The notes under the pieces are model-generated. The model made no database searches and was not told where the DNA came from. It was given only the letters and a program-made list of their open reading frames with translations. 64,000 bases of DNA, from NCBI GenBank assembly GCA_030062745.1, contig CP099848.1, positions 6,131,685 through 6,195,684 on the forward strand, given 5' to 3'. Each line of letters opens with the position of its first letter. Within the stretch, counting starts at the first letter, position 1. Source of the stretch: Capitulum mitella. Its lineage: Eukaryota > Arthropoda > Thecostraca > Pollicipedomorpha > Pollicipedidae. Both the position numbers and the translations under genes were made by a program. This document shows, one piece after another, positions 37,994 to 49,709 of the stretch.

Positions 37994-40921
37994 AGGGTAA
38001 ACCAAGATGCAACTTTTTCAACCATTACCTTTTCTCATGTAGATACTATTGGTATGAATATATAAAAATGGAAAAAATTGTATTAATTCAACGAAGTCTT
38101 CCTCCCGCGCTCTGAGCTCAGAAACTCCAGTAACGGGCCATTCCAGGAAATCACCAACGTAGACCCTTAATTGTTCACCATGATCCCCCGACTGGGATCG
38201 AATTTAGCACACAGGCTTATCTACAACCCTTATTTCATCCATGCTATTTTTCGGTTTCTGAGTCACATGGGTCACGAGATATAGGTCATGGAATGTTTGA
38301 GGCCATCTGGAATTTGGACCAGAAATTTTTTTATCCATGCAATGGCTTCTTTTATCTGACCAGAACTGGATATCACTTGAAAGCAGACGATCTGCTGCGT
38401 CCAACGGAAATACGAATGCTCATTTCTGGTCGTTTTTTGACTAAGCGACCTCGTGAGCTTTTGTAGTAGCCGCAACCATTTAAACTTGTCATGCTGTGAG
38501 AATCCACATTTTCTCACTGGAAAATGTCCAACACTCTGCCTAAGAGGTGACATAAACGACTCTGTGACGTGTCACCGAGGTCAACAGTGAGGTCATGACA
38601 CGGTCTTCAAATACTGTCGGTATGAGTGACGTGGAACATAGTCGGTATGGGTATCACAGGAAAGCTCGTTGCCCAACCAATACGTTGGTGATGTTTTATA
38701 GCATGTTAAACGTCAAGTAGGTCACGTTTCCGTCAGTGACCTGACCTTGGGCAGAGATGCAGGTGGAACGTTGCAGCTAATCGATATTTGATCGTTTTAA
38801 AGGTCTCTTCAGAAGCAAAATGATGAGCGCATAATGCAGCATCTCAAAAGTCTCAAAAGTTGTGGGAAAAGATGCAAAAGAGCTTTCGATGTTCCGGCAC
38901 CAGGGCCAAAAATAGTGCTGGCGCCGGAAAAGGTTGGTGTCGGTTGCACAGCGGCACCAGCCTGTGTGTTGTATGTTGCATATGTTGGTACAGGTGGGCA
39001 GTCTGGCACAGGTGCGCCGAAACCACGTGGACTAATTAAATTCGCTTCACATCCGGGTCGACTGCTAGGACTAGATGTTCCCGGAATTTTTTACAGCTCT
39101 TTTTTGAAGGGTACAAAAATGCTTCCGGGGTCCGATCTCTACAGGAAGTTGCTAAGTGGGCCATACGTCTGTCCCGCGTCGGGACCTGGTCGCTCACGTG
39201 AGCGTAGCACCTTATCAGCCGCCACCCTTTTAAACATTTCAACCTGTTTGGATGCTGCACGTACGAAACGTACATCCGGGCCTACAGAAGCAGCACTACT
39301 TTTCAGACGGGTGATCATAGCAATGCCAGAGGAGGTTTAACTTCGCAGACATCTGTCACCATGAGAAAGGTTTCGGAATTCATTATCAGTGGCATTTCTT
39401 TGCCGACTCGTATGGCAAAAATGTACGCGACGGCACTGGTGGGTATGCCAGACGACCAGTATAACGTGCCAGCCTTCAGCGGGCAGTCTTCATCGTAGAA
39501 AACGAAATATGCGCAGGCGCTTTCTATGATTTCTGTGCACCAAACCTTAGTGCGAAGACGAAGCGGCCTCAGAAATACATGCGGCTCGTGAAAGAAACCA
39601 AAACGTTTCACCACTCTGTACTGGTGAATGACTACAACGTAGTGGCATACGACTTGACGGCATCTGCGAGTCACGTGTGCACCATGAATGCGACTGACGC
39701 CATATATCTGTAGGTATATTTCAGCTATAGGTACTTCCAAAGTTTCCACGTGTAATTAGAGCCTAACTTATGCGAAGATTTCCCTCGCTCGTGTAGTAAG
39801 TTTAATGTATGGTATCATATGCGCCAACTGAGTCCTATGACATAGCTTGTTTCGTGGAAACAAATGTGTAGGGGGCATACTATTGGCACACTTTGTATAG
39901 TTGACTACAAAAATACAACACACCAATCAGGATGGACCTACAGTCCACATATAGCACATAGACCCGCACTGCCAACCTGCATTGCAAGACTTACAGGTAT
40001 GGGTAATGTATTTACCCAGTCGGCTGCACATTTGTGACGTTTGGTTCTGTGCCTATCATATTATATTCAAAAGGGCCCATAAAATATTACCTATGTTGTC
40101 TAGTTGCAGAGTTCACCTCTAACTGCTCAAGATCAGGTCACTGACTGTCGCGTGACCTGCGTGACCTCTCACATGCTCCAAAACATCACCAACGTATTGA
40201 CTGGGCAACAAGCTTTCATATTATACCCGTATCGGCTAAGCTGCACGTCACTTACACCAACGATATTTGAAGGCCGTGTCATGAGCTTAGTGTTAACTTC
40301 GGTGACACGTCACAGAGTCGGACGTAAAAAAGACTTTAAGTCACTTTTTACGCAGAATGTTGGCAATCTTTCAGCGAACGATATATACAAATCCCATAAT
40401 GGAAAATGAGGATATACAAAATGCATGTCTTCATAGCATGGCAATTTTGCAAGGTCGTTGCTGTAACAAAAGCGCACGATGTCACGATGTCGGAAAATGG
40501 CCGGAAGTGACCATTCGTATTTCTGTTGGATGCAGCAAATAATCCTCTTTCAAATGATGTCAGGTTTGTTCAGATGAAAGAAGTCATTGCATAAAAAAAA
40601 TATTTTCTGGTCCCACTTCCAGATGACCCCGGACATTCCATGACCCATATCTCGTGAAACTACGTGGGTGTGATATGGAAAACAGATAAGCCTGTGTGTC
40701 AAATTTGGTCCAAATCGGAGGAGTCATGGTGAATATTCGACGCCTAACTTAGGGGTTAGTTCCAGAATAGCCCATATATGGAATCGTTGAGTTCAGAGCG
40801 CGGGATGAAGACGTCGTCGAATGGATCTGATTCTTTGCATTTTTCATATTCAAACCAATAGTAGCCACATAAGAATAGGCAGTGGATGCTTGAGAAAAAA
40901 GCTGCGTTTTGGTTCACCCTA
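37994..40921. mobile_element. 2.9-kb fold-back: roughly 0.8-kb inverted arms around 1.3 kb
   Basis: The left arm (37994-38780) and the reverse complement of the right arm (40101-40921) share ordered blocks throughout: GGGT(A/G)AACCAA at the outer edge, TACTATTGGT(A/T)TGAATAT, CCCGCGCTCTGA, TTCACCATGA, CACACAGGCTTATCT, CACGAGATA..GGTCATGGAATGT, GACGTGTCACCGA and CAATACGTTGGTGATGTTTT near the inner edge. I judge identity at roughly 70-75% by eye. The outer edges are C/G-rich and no clear target duplication is visible. It is either a fold-back transposon or two copies of an unnamed repeat facing each other. The 1.3-kb spacer holds frames but no recognisable transposase. Confidence 0.75.
38781..40100. 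other. Spacer of the fold-back, coding status unclear
   Basis: The spacer contains a plus-strand frame of 168 codons (38834-39340) and a minus-strand frame of 144 codons (39315-39749). Neither matches a transposase or any domain I know. Their overlap and the lack of motifs make them weak candidates, but their position in the loop of a large inverted repeat is where element-encoded genes would sit. Confidence 0.3.
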
Positions 40922-41777
40922 CGCCCCTCTCCCACCTCCTGCCTCCATACCTCCGCGCGACGCAGGAACCCCTATATGAGCCGTGGTAAAAATGTACAGA
41001 ACTATAATTGAAGGGGTCCGAGTCCCGGCTTCTGTCGCAGGAAGCTGATGATTTGCGGGCACGGACTCTCGTTTTGTGCTGAGTTGGGACGTCGAGGGGG
41101 TCTGCGAGGCGATGAAGTGAAACGGAATGGTCGTATGGTTCATCTTCATTGGATGTTGTCCGAGCTTAGAGGTAGCAATAAAAACCACGATCGGAAGACC
41201 GTCATTTTCAACGTGATGCATGTTTGGCCTTTTTAAATCGTGTGGAGACCATTGCAGACAAAACGAAATCAGGCAGTTTTATGTTATGTGAGTTTGTGAA
41301 TTGTCGGACGGCAATGTTTGGCCGCGTGGGTGCATAGTTGAACGGCGACGCACAATTTGATGACGACATGGCGCACATTTTTCTTAACCTTGCGTCTTGT
41401 TAGTTTTCATTCTACTCATTCGTGTGAACGACCTTCGACCACACTGTTTCTTCTTTAGTTAGAAATAACTAAACCTATGGTGGCAACGCCCTGTAGTTAC
41501 ACAAATGGCATCGCTTGCGGGTTACTGCATGACTGTCCAGTCCTTAACCAAAGCCTACTTTGGCACGTCCAAAATCGTATCAAACCTCACGGCCAAGATG
41601 CATCCCATATCACGACAGGGCTTATCGCTTTGCGCCGTCCAACACCGCCTGGGACATTTTTCATGTTGTTCAATTCAGCTATTTTAGACCGGGCCTCATC
41701 ACATGCCATCATTGGACCTCATCACGGCAGACCAGAATTCCAACTATCCGCGATCTCTCGCCTGACGTAGGCTCCTC
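40922..41777. other. No recognisable gene
   Basis: A B-box-like GGTCCGAGTCC lies at about 41017 without a matching A box or acceptor stem. Frames are short. If the receptor exon at 42136 belongs to a minus-strand gene, this is probably part of its next intron. Confidence 0.4.
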
Positions 41778-42042
41778 CCTGACCGTACTCTGCCGTCCGA
41801 CGCAGAGCCTGACGGTGATCTGTCGTCTGACGCAGCGCCTGACGGTGCTCTGCCGTCCAACGCAGTCCCGCCTGACCGTGCTCTGCCGTCTGACGCAGCG
41901 CCTGACCGTGCTCTGTCGTCTGACGCAGCGCCTGACCGTGCTCTGTCGTCTGACGCAGCGCCTGACCGTGCTCTGTCGTCTGACGCAGCGCCTGACCGTG
42001 CTCTGCCGTCTGACGGAGCGCCTGACCGCGCCCTGTCTGACG
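41778..42042 (+). repeat. 30-bp minisatellite, about 9 units
   Basis: The unit is CCTGACCGTGCTCTGTCGTC + TGACGCAGCG. Unit 3 is 33 bp, the others 30 bp. Units 5-7 (41901-41990) are identical and the edge units are the most diverged. Because the unit is a multiple of three and lacks stops in several frames, it creates repetitive open frames on both strands that should not be taken as protein. It ends 94 bp from the donor of the receptor exon, inside the inferred intron. Confidence 0.95.
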
Positions 42043-42135
42043 TATGTCTGATGCAGGCCGGCCTGTGCGGCTCCGCGCAGGCCGGCGGGCCTGTCCCGAC
42101 AGCGCGGCGCAGCTAGGCCGCGGCGGCGCACTCAC

Positions 42136-42341
42136 CTCCGTAGTCGAACCCGATCTCCGACCGCAGGTTGTCCCGCAGCGTGAAGTGCTGGTTCTTCTCC
42201 AGGTCGAACGCGCCGTACGACACGTTCTGCGCCTTCAGGTACTCCACCACGCTGGACATGGCCAGGTAGCACGTCTGGTACCCCGAGATGGACTGGTAGG
42301 CGTTCTTCTCGTACATCAGCATCACTTTTCGCCACTGGAAC
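42136..42341 (-). CDS. Exon of a natriuretic-peptide-receptor/guanylate-cyclase type ligand-binding domain
   Basis: The exon starts after the acceptor CGCCCTCAG|GTTCC and ends at a perfect donor, GGAG|GTGAGT. Translation: FQWRKVMLMYEKNAYQSISG, then YQTCYLAMSSVVEYLKAQNVSYGAFDLEKN.., ending FDYG. The pattern FxW..V.LMY......C....V...L...NVSY..F matches the mid-lobe of the extracellular ANF-receptor fold in natriuretic peptide receptors and receptor guanylate cyclases (compare LGWEHQALVLYADR..CFFIVEGLY in mammalian GC-A). The NVS sequon fits an extracellular position. It is 206 bp and expects 2 nt from the preceding exon; the next exon must supply two bases after the final G. I found no convincing partner exons in the window, so introns are long. 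Other periplasmic-binding-like receptors are possible. Confidence 0.7.
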
Positions 42342-45300
42342 CTGAGGGCGTGGCGAGGTATCATTTGTAACGGCCGGTTTTCGAAGGCAACTTTGACCAA
42401 ACTCAGGAGATGCAAGTGGTCAAAAGGATATTCGAACGTGCTTTTTGACATCGCATTGCCCACTTGGAAATTATTGATACCTGAATATTGACATATGTCA
42501 TATTACACATGTAGCATGCATCATACCATTTATTCAAGCTCACTACTTATACGCAAACGATGTTTCAGTTTTTTCGCTGGACACGGCTACGAAGTCTTCC
42601 CACGAGTTTTTTTTTAATGGAGTAGGACCATACAGAACAAGCACGCAATCTTCGTCACTGATCCTAATCAACAGCATTATCTGAACCGAACAGTTGTCCG
42701 TGCAGTCCCTGACAACACATATCTCCAGGGCAGACCTGTCCGAGCTGACCTTCGAGTATGCTAAGATATCCTTGAAAAGGCACGCTCTGGTTCGACATCG
42801 GGCTCAAAACCAACATCTATTTAGGAATACTGGGGCGAACAGAAAAAGCATGTAAATTTCGAGTTCTCAACCACTGTGATCATGGCTCTCACTAGACGAG
42901 AACGGGAGTGGATGTTTTAAAGTTAATGTTTAAATGTCAGTAAATCGTAAGCAATACGAATCAGAAATTCACATTAGCGGATGGTGAGACAAGATGTTAC
43001 GTTTTCTAACAAAAATCGAAATGCCTGACGTTAGCTACATAACTTATTTTCCAGCAGCCTGCGGACATTTTACATCAGCAATGGGAACACGTCTTCTTGG
43101 ACAATGTGTTGGAAAAAACAGCCGTCTTTGTCAGGTTATATGACGTCCTTTGCCTCTTCTGACCTCAATATAGCATCGAACATATCAGACACTAAATGTT
43201 ATTTTTGGTTTCCCACGCCGAAGACGGCCTTGTACATTCGATCATGGGCTGGAACAATGTTATTAAACCTCCCGGATGAACATAAAAATAATCGACGCCC
43301 GGTGATTTTACTTAACTATCGCACCTACTTGTCTTTGCACCTATAGGTCGTGCTAAACCAGCCAGCAAACCTTCCAAAACGTTGGGTGTATTTAGACGGA
43401 AATATAATAACGATGACTCAACCCAGAAGACCAAAATGGACATCGCAAGTTTCGATACCTGCTGCACCTGCGTGCGTTCTATTTCGGGTCATTAATATTA
43501 ACGTGAATTTCTATAATGTTCCATATGGATTACGCTTGTTCCCGGCGTCATGCTTTTTTACCGTTTCCGTTTATTTCGCTCCGCCGACCTTGTCTACATA
43601 CATATATGGTACCCACTATCCGCCGGTGGAAACCTCTGCACTGATTTGATGACCGAGCTTTGATAACAATGTGCGTGAAACCCAGAGTGACTTATTTTAC
43701 TGTCAAGTCTTTTCCCTTGCGGCCCAGAATAAAAACATTACACCGCTTGCGAGCTGAAAAAAATATGTCAAGCAACATGTCTTCGATTCGTTGCTTGACG
43801 GAATTTTAGCCCAGCGAGTGGTGTAATATGTGAATCATGTCCTTTTAATGGAAAATACCCATGCCACACCCTAATTTTCTTTTTACTGTTTATCGAGATT
43901 AGAAGAGACATGAGATGGGGGTAGCAGCTGGCCGTCCCCTCGACTGGCGCATAGCTGAAACCTACTCCCAGGGTGAAAACTCGCGGCCCAGACCCAATAC
44001 GAATAAATGAATAATGCTGATGATGTTCTTGACGCGGCGAATGCGCCGTTCCATCACTTATTTCCGGTCGATATGAGCTGGGTCAGCCCTGCCCCCACGT
44101 AACAGGTCCCGATACGCCACGATCGACAAGTGACGTCATTACCTGAACAATGGTACTCGTTTACTCAATCCACTGTCACCCACAGGATGAATGGTTTTCG
44201 ATGACGGCGCCATTTTTGGTGGAGGGCTGGTATTGATATTACTGGCATTTCAGCGTTTCCAGCCGTGCAGTACATGACAATAAAAACAAACACAAGTGAT
44301 CTGTATTTCGTCCAACGAGCTATCTCAAGACTAATAGGGTGCTTTTTTAGCGGGGAATCACCAGCTAACTGAGGTAGTATATAATGATTCGTATGAGCAC
44401 ACCTCAGTTTCTAGTGAGCTCGTAAACTCCTCAGAAAGCACTGTGGTATCTTTCTGCAGTTCCGTCATAGCATGCCGGTGGAATTGCAGGCCGTTGTTAA
44501 AACATTAGCAGCGCATTATATTTGACATCTGTGTTGCAACGGGTACACGTTAAGCGCCAAACGACATGCTAGTCCCAAGTTCAAATGCAATGCTGACAAC
44601 CAACCATATACCTGTTCACAAAATTCGCAATATCTTCTTTGGGTAGCAATTGATACTGCAAATTAGATAACATTTGCTCAAACTTCGGGACATTATCCAG
44701 AATGAACGCTTATCTGTAAAGCTGAAATATGAGGCAAAGGAGAGTTTGAAAATCTCTCTTCCATTAAAGAAGACAAAGTAAGCGCTGAACTCGGTAGAAG
44801 CTGTTTCAAAAGACAGATGATTTACTTCGTTCACATACCATCATGATGTGCGTCATCCATTTAGCGTTTCGTGTTTAGCAACCGTGGTACTAATTTTTTT
44901 TTCAAAAATATGAAGCCATGTTTTTGTATTGTTACTGCTACTTTTGTACTGTTACTGCTAGCAAAAAAACTGCAATTACCAAAACACGCGAAAATGACAA
45001 AATAACCACCGAAGCCTCACTAATTCGCCATCGCGAAAATAGCCCGCTCCTGTTCTCACACGGGACGCCCACGTGTGTTTTCCTGGTGAGCGCAACAGCA
45101 CTAGAGATCAGGACTTTCTCCCACAAAAAAAACAACTTCTGCGCAGGGAATTAATGCAAGTAATTCCATTAGTTGTGTGGTTGATGAATTACATTATATT
45201 GTTGCCAGTGCGCTGACATGCTGACATGAAACCCTCAAAAGGCAAGGCAGGACCAAGTCAGAGAAGCATCGAAAGAAGAAGCATGTAAGTCTGAACAGAC

Positions 45301-45940
45301 TGCCGCAGTAGTCATTTCCCGAATCCCACAGTGACAAATTTACCTTCACTTGAGTCAACCTATCGAACTCTGTCGCCCCAATACTCCGACGAGATCGATG
45401 CGTCGTTGAGACCGACCCGAATCGATTCCTGGAGCTCGAGAATGGGAACAATGCATTTTCGGAAGCTGCAGTCTAGCCAACCCCGGATAACAAGAGCTTT
45501 GGGAAAATGAGCGGTACATCACTCTAGGTCGGTGACAAGTTCTCCTTTGCATCCGTGTCCACTTGTGGACGCCGACCTGTGGGAAGGAAACCCCAAACGA
45601 AAGCGAAATCGTTTCGTCTTAAGTCCAAACGACGATCTATCTGTCGATCGGTACGATCAGGTTCTACTCTGCGACGCACATACAAAAAATACGCCACTGT
45701 CACAGGAGCAACATCCGCCTAACTTCTCAAAAGTGTTCCATTTCCGATATCCAGCTAGAAACGTTCACAGAGCTTTCCACATCGTAACAGGACGAAAGCA
45801 TCCATTTATGTAAAGAGAAGCCCGTATAATTTTTGTAGGTAGATTGTGACTAAGTTTGTGAGTGACTCCCATCGGATGACGGCCACCCCAGGAACATACA
45901 GAGAAAAATAAGTCCAGTCGTCATGCACCTAATACATACA
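42342..45940. other. Probable intron or intergenic DNA upstream of the receptor exon
   Basis: No exon could be supported. One weak candidate, 44657-44721 (minus), follows a pyrimidine-rich acceptor (CATATTTCAG) and reads FTDKRSFWIMSRSLSKC, reminiscent of the DK..F..LSRT stretch preceding the FxW block in these receptors; but its donor and phase do not join to the known exon. Confidence 0.4.
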
Positions 45941-45941
45941 A

Positions 45942-46004
<63 letters not shown>
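45942..46004 (+). repeat. (AT)n microsatellite, interrupted
   Basis: TA repeat of about 63 bp with one ATACAT interruption, abutting the left edge of the inverted-arm element at 46005. Confidence 0.97.
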
Positions 46005-47286
46005 CTTGTCGTCGGCTGTTGTGGAATCCGCCATTTCACAAAAAAATGGGCATTTAGGCATTTAATGTAATTCCAGCGTTTCTTGTAATCTTCGTTAAAA
46101 CTATTCTTGCGCTGTCGGATTCATTTGATATGGAAATTTTAGGCGTTTCTTGAAACGCCCGAAGCTTTCCTGGCAAATAACGTGATGCCCACAAATAAAA
46201 ACTATTATGCCATTTGCCTAGGCATTACAAGAAACGCCCGGTTGACCTTTGACAGATACCGTTATGAATAGTAACAGCAATCGCACTGGCGTATTCAGGG
46301 GGAAGGGCGGGCAGTGAGTCATTGTGGGCGTCCTTCGGCGTCGCATGTCAGTACTGTCTTGGACCACGGATGCCCCAATATCGGCCGGCTAAACTGGCAT
46401 GGTGTGCCCGATCCTCCCCCTTAACGACTTGGTAAACAGGCCACTGCCTGGTTGCTATGACAAACCGGAAGATCGTTTGCACGAGTGCCGCGCTCGCGCT
46501 GACGATCACGCGCGAGAAAGCATTTTTCTTCATCCAGTGTCCGAGCTGCACGCAATTTCCCGCCGAATCGTTCAGGGGGTGGCTGTCGAGATCCTGTTGG
46601 TATCGATGCTGTTCCGGAGTTGGAAGCTGGAGAGCTGGGTTTGAATGGGTTTTGGTGGAGCGGAAACAACTGAAAATGGCTCGAGTGATAATATGCATGC
46701 AATGAAAGAAAAGCTCTACCACAGACAAGACGTAGACTACAAACAATGTGAAAAGTAAGGCACTCTGCCTCGGCTGCGGTAACCAGCTTAAACATAAATA
46801 TATGGGCAACACACCAACACCATTTGGCAGAAGCTGTACAAACTGAACAGATGTTGACAAATGAATCGCGAACTTGAAATGGCTGAGAACCTCATGGTCG
46901 GCGCATGAGGAGTTAGTGCAGTTAGGTCTAACCTATGAGGCGAAAGCACAACGAACAATATTGGTCATTCCATCGAATATCAAATATTAAATGGCTATAC
47001 ATAATATTCAAAACACGGTTTAGTCAGGCGTTACTTGAAACGTTCAGTGCTCTCTGACATTTCAAGAACTGCCTAAAAATGATATATATCCGACAGGCAA
47101 ATGGCGTAATAATGACAATTACAGGAAAAGTGCGCGACCTCGTGGACATTTCATGTAACACCTAAAATTTTCAGTCAGATAGGCGACAATGGTAATTTTA
47201 CGACGGTTGCATGAAATGCCGGTATTTCATAAGGCACCTAGTTTTTTTCCTGAAATACCGGATTCCGCCAAACGCCTACGACAAAC
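46005..47286. mobile_element. Decayed 1.3-kb element with about 240-bp inverted arms
   Basis: The left arm 46005-46245 aligns with the reverse complement of 47050-47286: TTGTCGT(C/A)GGC, GGAATCCG(C/G).ATTTCA, then a run of As, GCG/GGCATTTC.., GAAATTTTAGGCGTTTC versus AAAATTTTAGGTGTTAC, and TATGCCATTTGCCT versus TACGCCATTTGCCT. The arms contain repeated short palindromes, the best being GGCGTTTCTTGAAACGCC at 46142-46159. The interior (46250-47045) has frames up to 170 codons without domains. Its outer left edge lies directly beside the (AT)n tract, a plausible TA-rich target. Family unknown. Confidence 0.6.
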
Positions 47287-47674
47287 AGATGGAGGGAAAT
47301 CTGGCTGAAGGGATTTGAATCTGGTAGAGTAAGTACGGACGGAGGGACGTGGCGCAATACAGACTGTCGGTAGTTAACGAGACTGAACCCACTAGTAATC
47401 ACATGTTTCTGGGCATCGTCGGGGACGATCCTGAGCGCATACTCTGCGACCTGGGGTCTGAATGGTCTGAGCGCTTCTCAACCGGCCATGAAGAGCGGAA
47501 AAACGTTCCATCCCTACGTCGCAGTTTGGTCAAGCTTCATATGGTGTGAACTGCATGGAAAGCCGAAAGCTACCGACTTACTCATCCCGAGTCTCGACTG
47601 ATTCGGATCTCCTACGCTTCGTGTCGTTTAATTCAACTAAACATCGATCTAAATGCGTTGCTTCGGAGTATCCG
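47287..47674. other. No recognisable feature
   Basis: A 66-codon frame (47349-47549) without recognisable domain. No shared repeats. Confidence 0.4.
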
Positions 47675-47803
47675 TGAGTACATGGGTTTGATCTCATGAG
47701 ATGCCAAGATACTTCGGCACGATTTGAGATGTCTTAATGGGATCAGAGACAAAAGCAACGAAGTCGTGCCGAAGGTTTTTTTAAGATCAAACCCATTCAT
47801 TCA
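47675..47803. repeat. Two-part inverted repeat (129 bp)
   Basis: Outer arms GAGTACATGGGTTTGATCT (from 47675) and AGATCAAACCCATTCATTCAC pair with few mismatches; inner arms CTTCGGCACGA (47712) and TCGTGCCGAAG (47764) pair perfectly. The two stems are stacked with small asymmetric gaps around a 41-base loop. It could be a very small fold-back element or an RNA-level hairpin; no gene context favours either. Confidence 0.75.
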
Positions 47804-49705
47804 CATATGCTCTGCAACGACTAATTATCCCCTTCTCAGTAAAAATTTCATTAACCCTCGTCCTTATAGGGGCTTCTGCATCGCGCGGACGTGTGTGTGG
47901 GGGGGGGGGGGTTGTACCATCCCTTGGTCATTTCTAGACCGTGCGTCCCAGAGTGTCGCGGAAAAACATCGTGTTTCGGATGGCGGGATCTCGTGACCAG
48001 AATCCTTTTTTAACGCCTCAGATAAACAGGTGACCTTCCACGTCGTCTCAAAGGTCATTAACTGATAGAAAGGGACGCTTTTTCGAGTTGAGGCACAAAT
48101 GAACGCCAAAGAATTGTGATGAAACAAGACGAATATCATAATGCTCGGCCATTAATTAGGGGTACATCTGCGCACCACATGATTATATTTTACCAATGGA
48201 GTCCGGTCTAAGCCATGCTGGATTAATCCTTGTCCAGCGGGGTCGTCGGCTTAAATGCATTCTCGGAGCTGCAGAAACATTTTCGTAAATAATAATAGAT
48301 GTTGAAATTAAATGTAGCATTTGAATTACCGACAACTTTTGTCAAATGACATATACAGGTCATCTCAGGTCATCCAGGGTTATCTTGGAGAATCTGAGAT
48401 TATCGTAAGTCAGAGTCCTAAAATGACCTAGGATTAGCTAAAAATCATCACCACGATGAGCTGAAACCGTTTTTTCTTAGCTGATATCCAACACAAAATC
48501 TAGTTCTGCCATGTCGTGATATTGTTGACTCATCTCGCAACCGGCGCCGCTCTGCACGTCGAAACAAAAGCCGAAAGCCGCCCTCTTTTCATGAAATATA
48601 CAATAAATTGCACCAGTTTTTTTATAATTCGATTCCTTACACCTCAAGCGATCAGGATATACAGGTTGTTTTGCGATAGCTATCTCCGATCGCATTTCCA
48701 AACAAAAAAGTATTGTGTTTCCCGTCGTAGCTCATTACCTCAGTTTACACCCTCGATAATTCTGGCAGAGAAATAAGCCTACTTAATATATGTATAGTTT
48801 TTTTAAACAAACGGTTTTGGATCGACTGATGTATATTTTTTGTTGCCTTTGTGCACTTTAGCCGTCCTACCGTGAGATAAAAATGAAACCTTTGTCAGCG
48901 GGTTCTGTCGGGCGCGAAAACGGCTGACGTGGTCCTCGTTATGATGTCAGAGATCGCTACCACAGCAAAGAAATGAAAAATTTGGACCAGGATGCGAAAA
49001 GAATGCCCCAGAAGGTACACCAGGTTTCAAATGGATCAATCAAACCGTTCGGAAGTTATCCCCGAAAAACCTCGTGGGGTTGAACCAATCTCCCCCCCCC
49101 ATACGGTTGAAGGTAAGGACTTGCATCATTAAACCCGCGTTTATTAGCATTTCATGTCATGAAGTGCCATGCCATTTAACTTCAACAGCAAGAGCTCAGT
49201 CACGGGGCCAGTGTTGGGAGTAGCCGTGTTAAACGCTTGTCAAATGGTTTGCGTTTCCCGCGCCGGAACTGGTGAGCAGAACACCGATGGCCCGACAATC
49301 CAGGACTGGATGAAAAGGTAAAGTGAGCTTGCTGGCCTTAATGTGTATAATTTGGAGCAGAACTGCGTATTTCTACCGCCTTTGTTCACCCAGCCAGCAC
49401 TTTTTTGCCAGTCCCTGTTTAAGCCATGTTTAGCCTTAGTTTGTTCTTACCTCGACCCTACGCTCGTACACACATCCCGGCACGTCGTCTTGAGCCGTTG
49501 CGGTACAGTGATTAGAAACGTGTCGGCAGTCCTTACCTTGACACGACTGGATGTAACTAAGAAGCACAATTTTCGAAACGCTCATTGAAAACAATGCGTG
49601 AGAGTATACAGGCAACAATACATTGCAGAATGTGGAAAGGATGCATCAGACCGTTTTACAGGATTTCTGTCTGATTTTTCGCCTCATCAGTATGTCACTT
49701 TCCGA
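47804..49705. other. No recognisable gene
   Basis: A TTAACCC followed by a C/G-rich stretch and a 12-G run (about 47850-47915) might be a lost TTAA-element end but lacks further matches. The segment 48355-48450 has several TGACCT/AGGTCA-like 20-bp spaced motifs. Frames are below 95 codons. Confidence 0.4.
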
Positions 49706-49709
49706 CTTA

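Noticed and set aside
41000-41050. B-box-like GGTCCGAGTCC
   Set aside because: No A box at tRNA spacing and no acceptor stem.
41560-42131. Repetitive frames on both strands (LTVLCRLTQR and RRQSTVRRCV)
   Set aside because: Produced by the 30-bp minisatellite; no unique protein sequence supports them.
44657-44721. Possible upstream exon of the receptor (FTDKRSFWIMSRSLSKC)
   Set aside because: Acceptor and motif are suggestive, but the donor is weak and the phase does not join to the exon at 42341.
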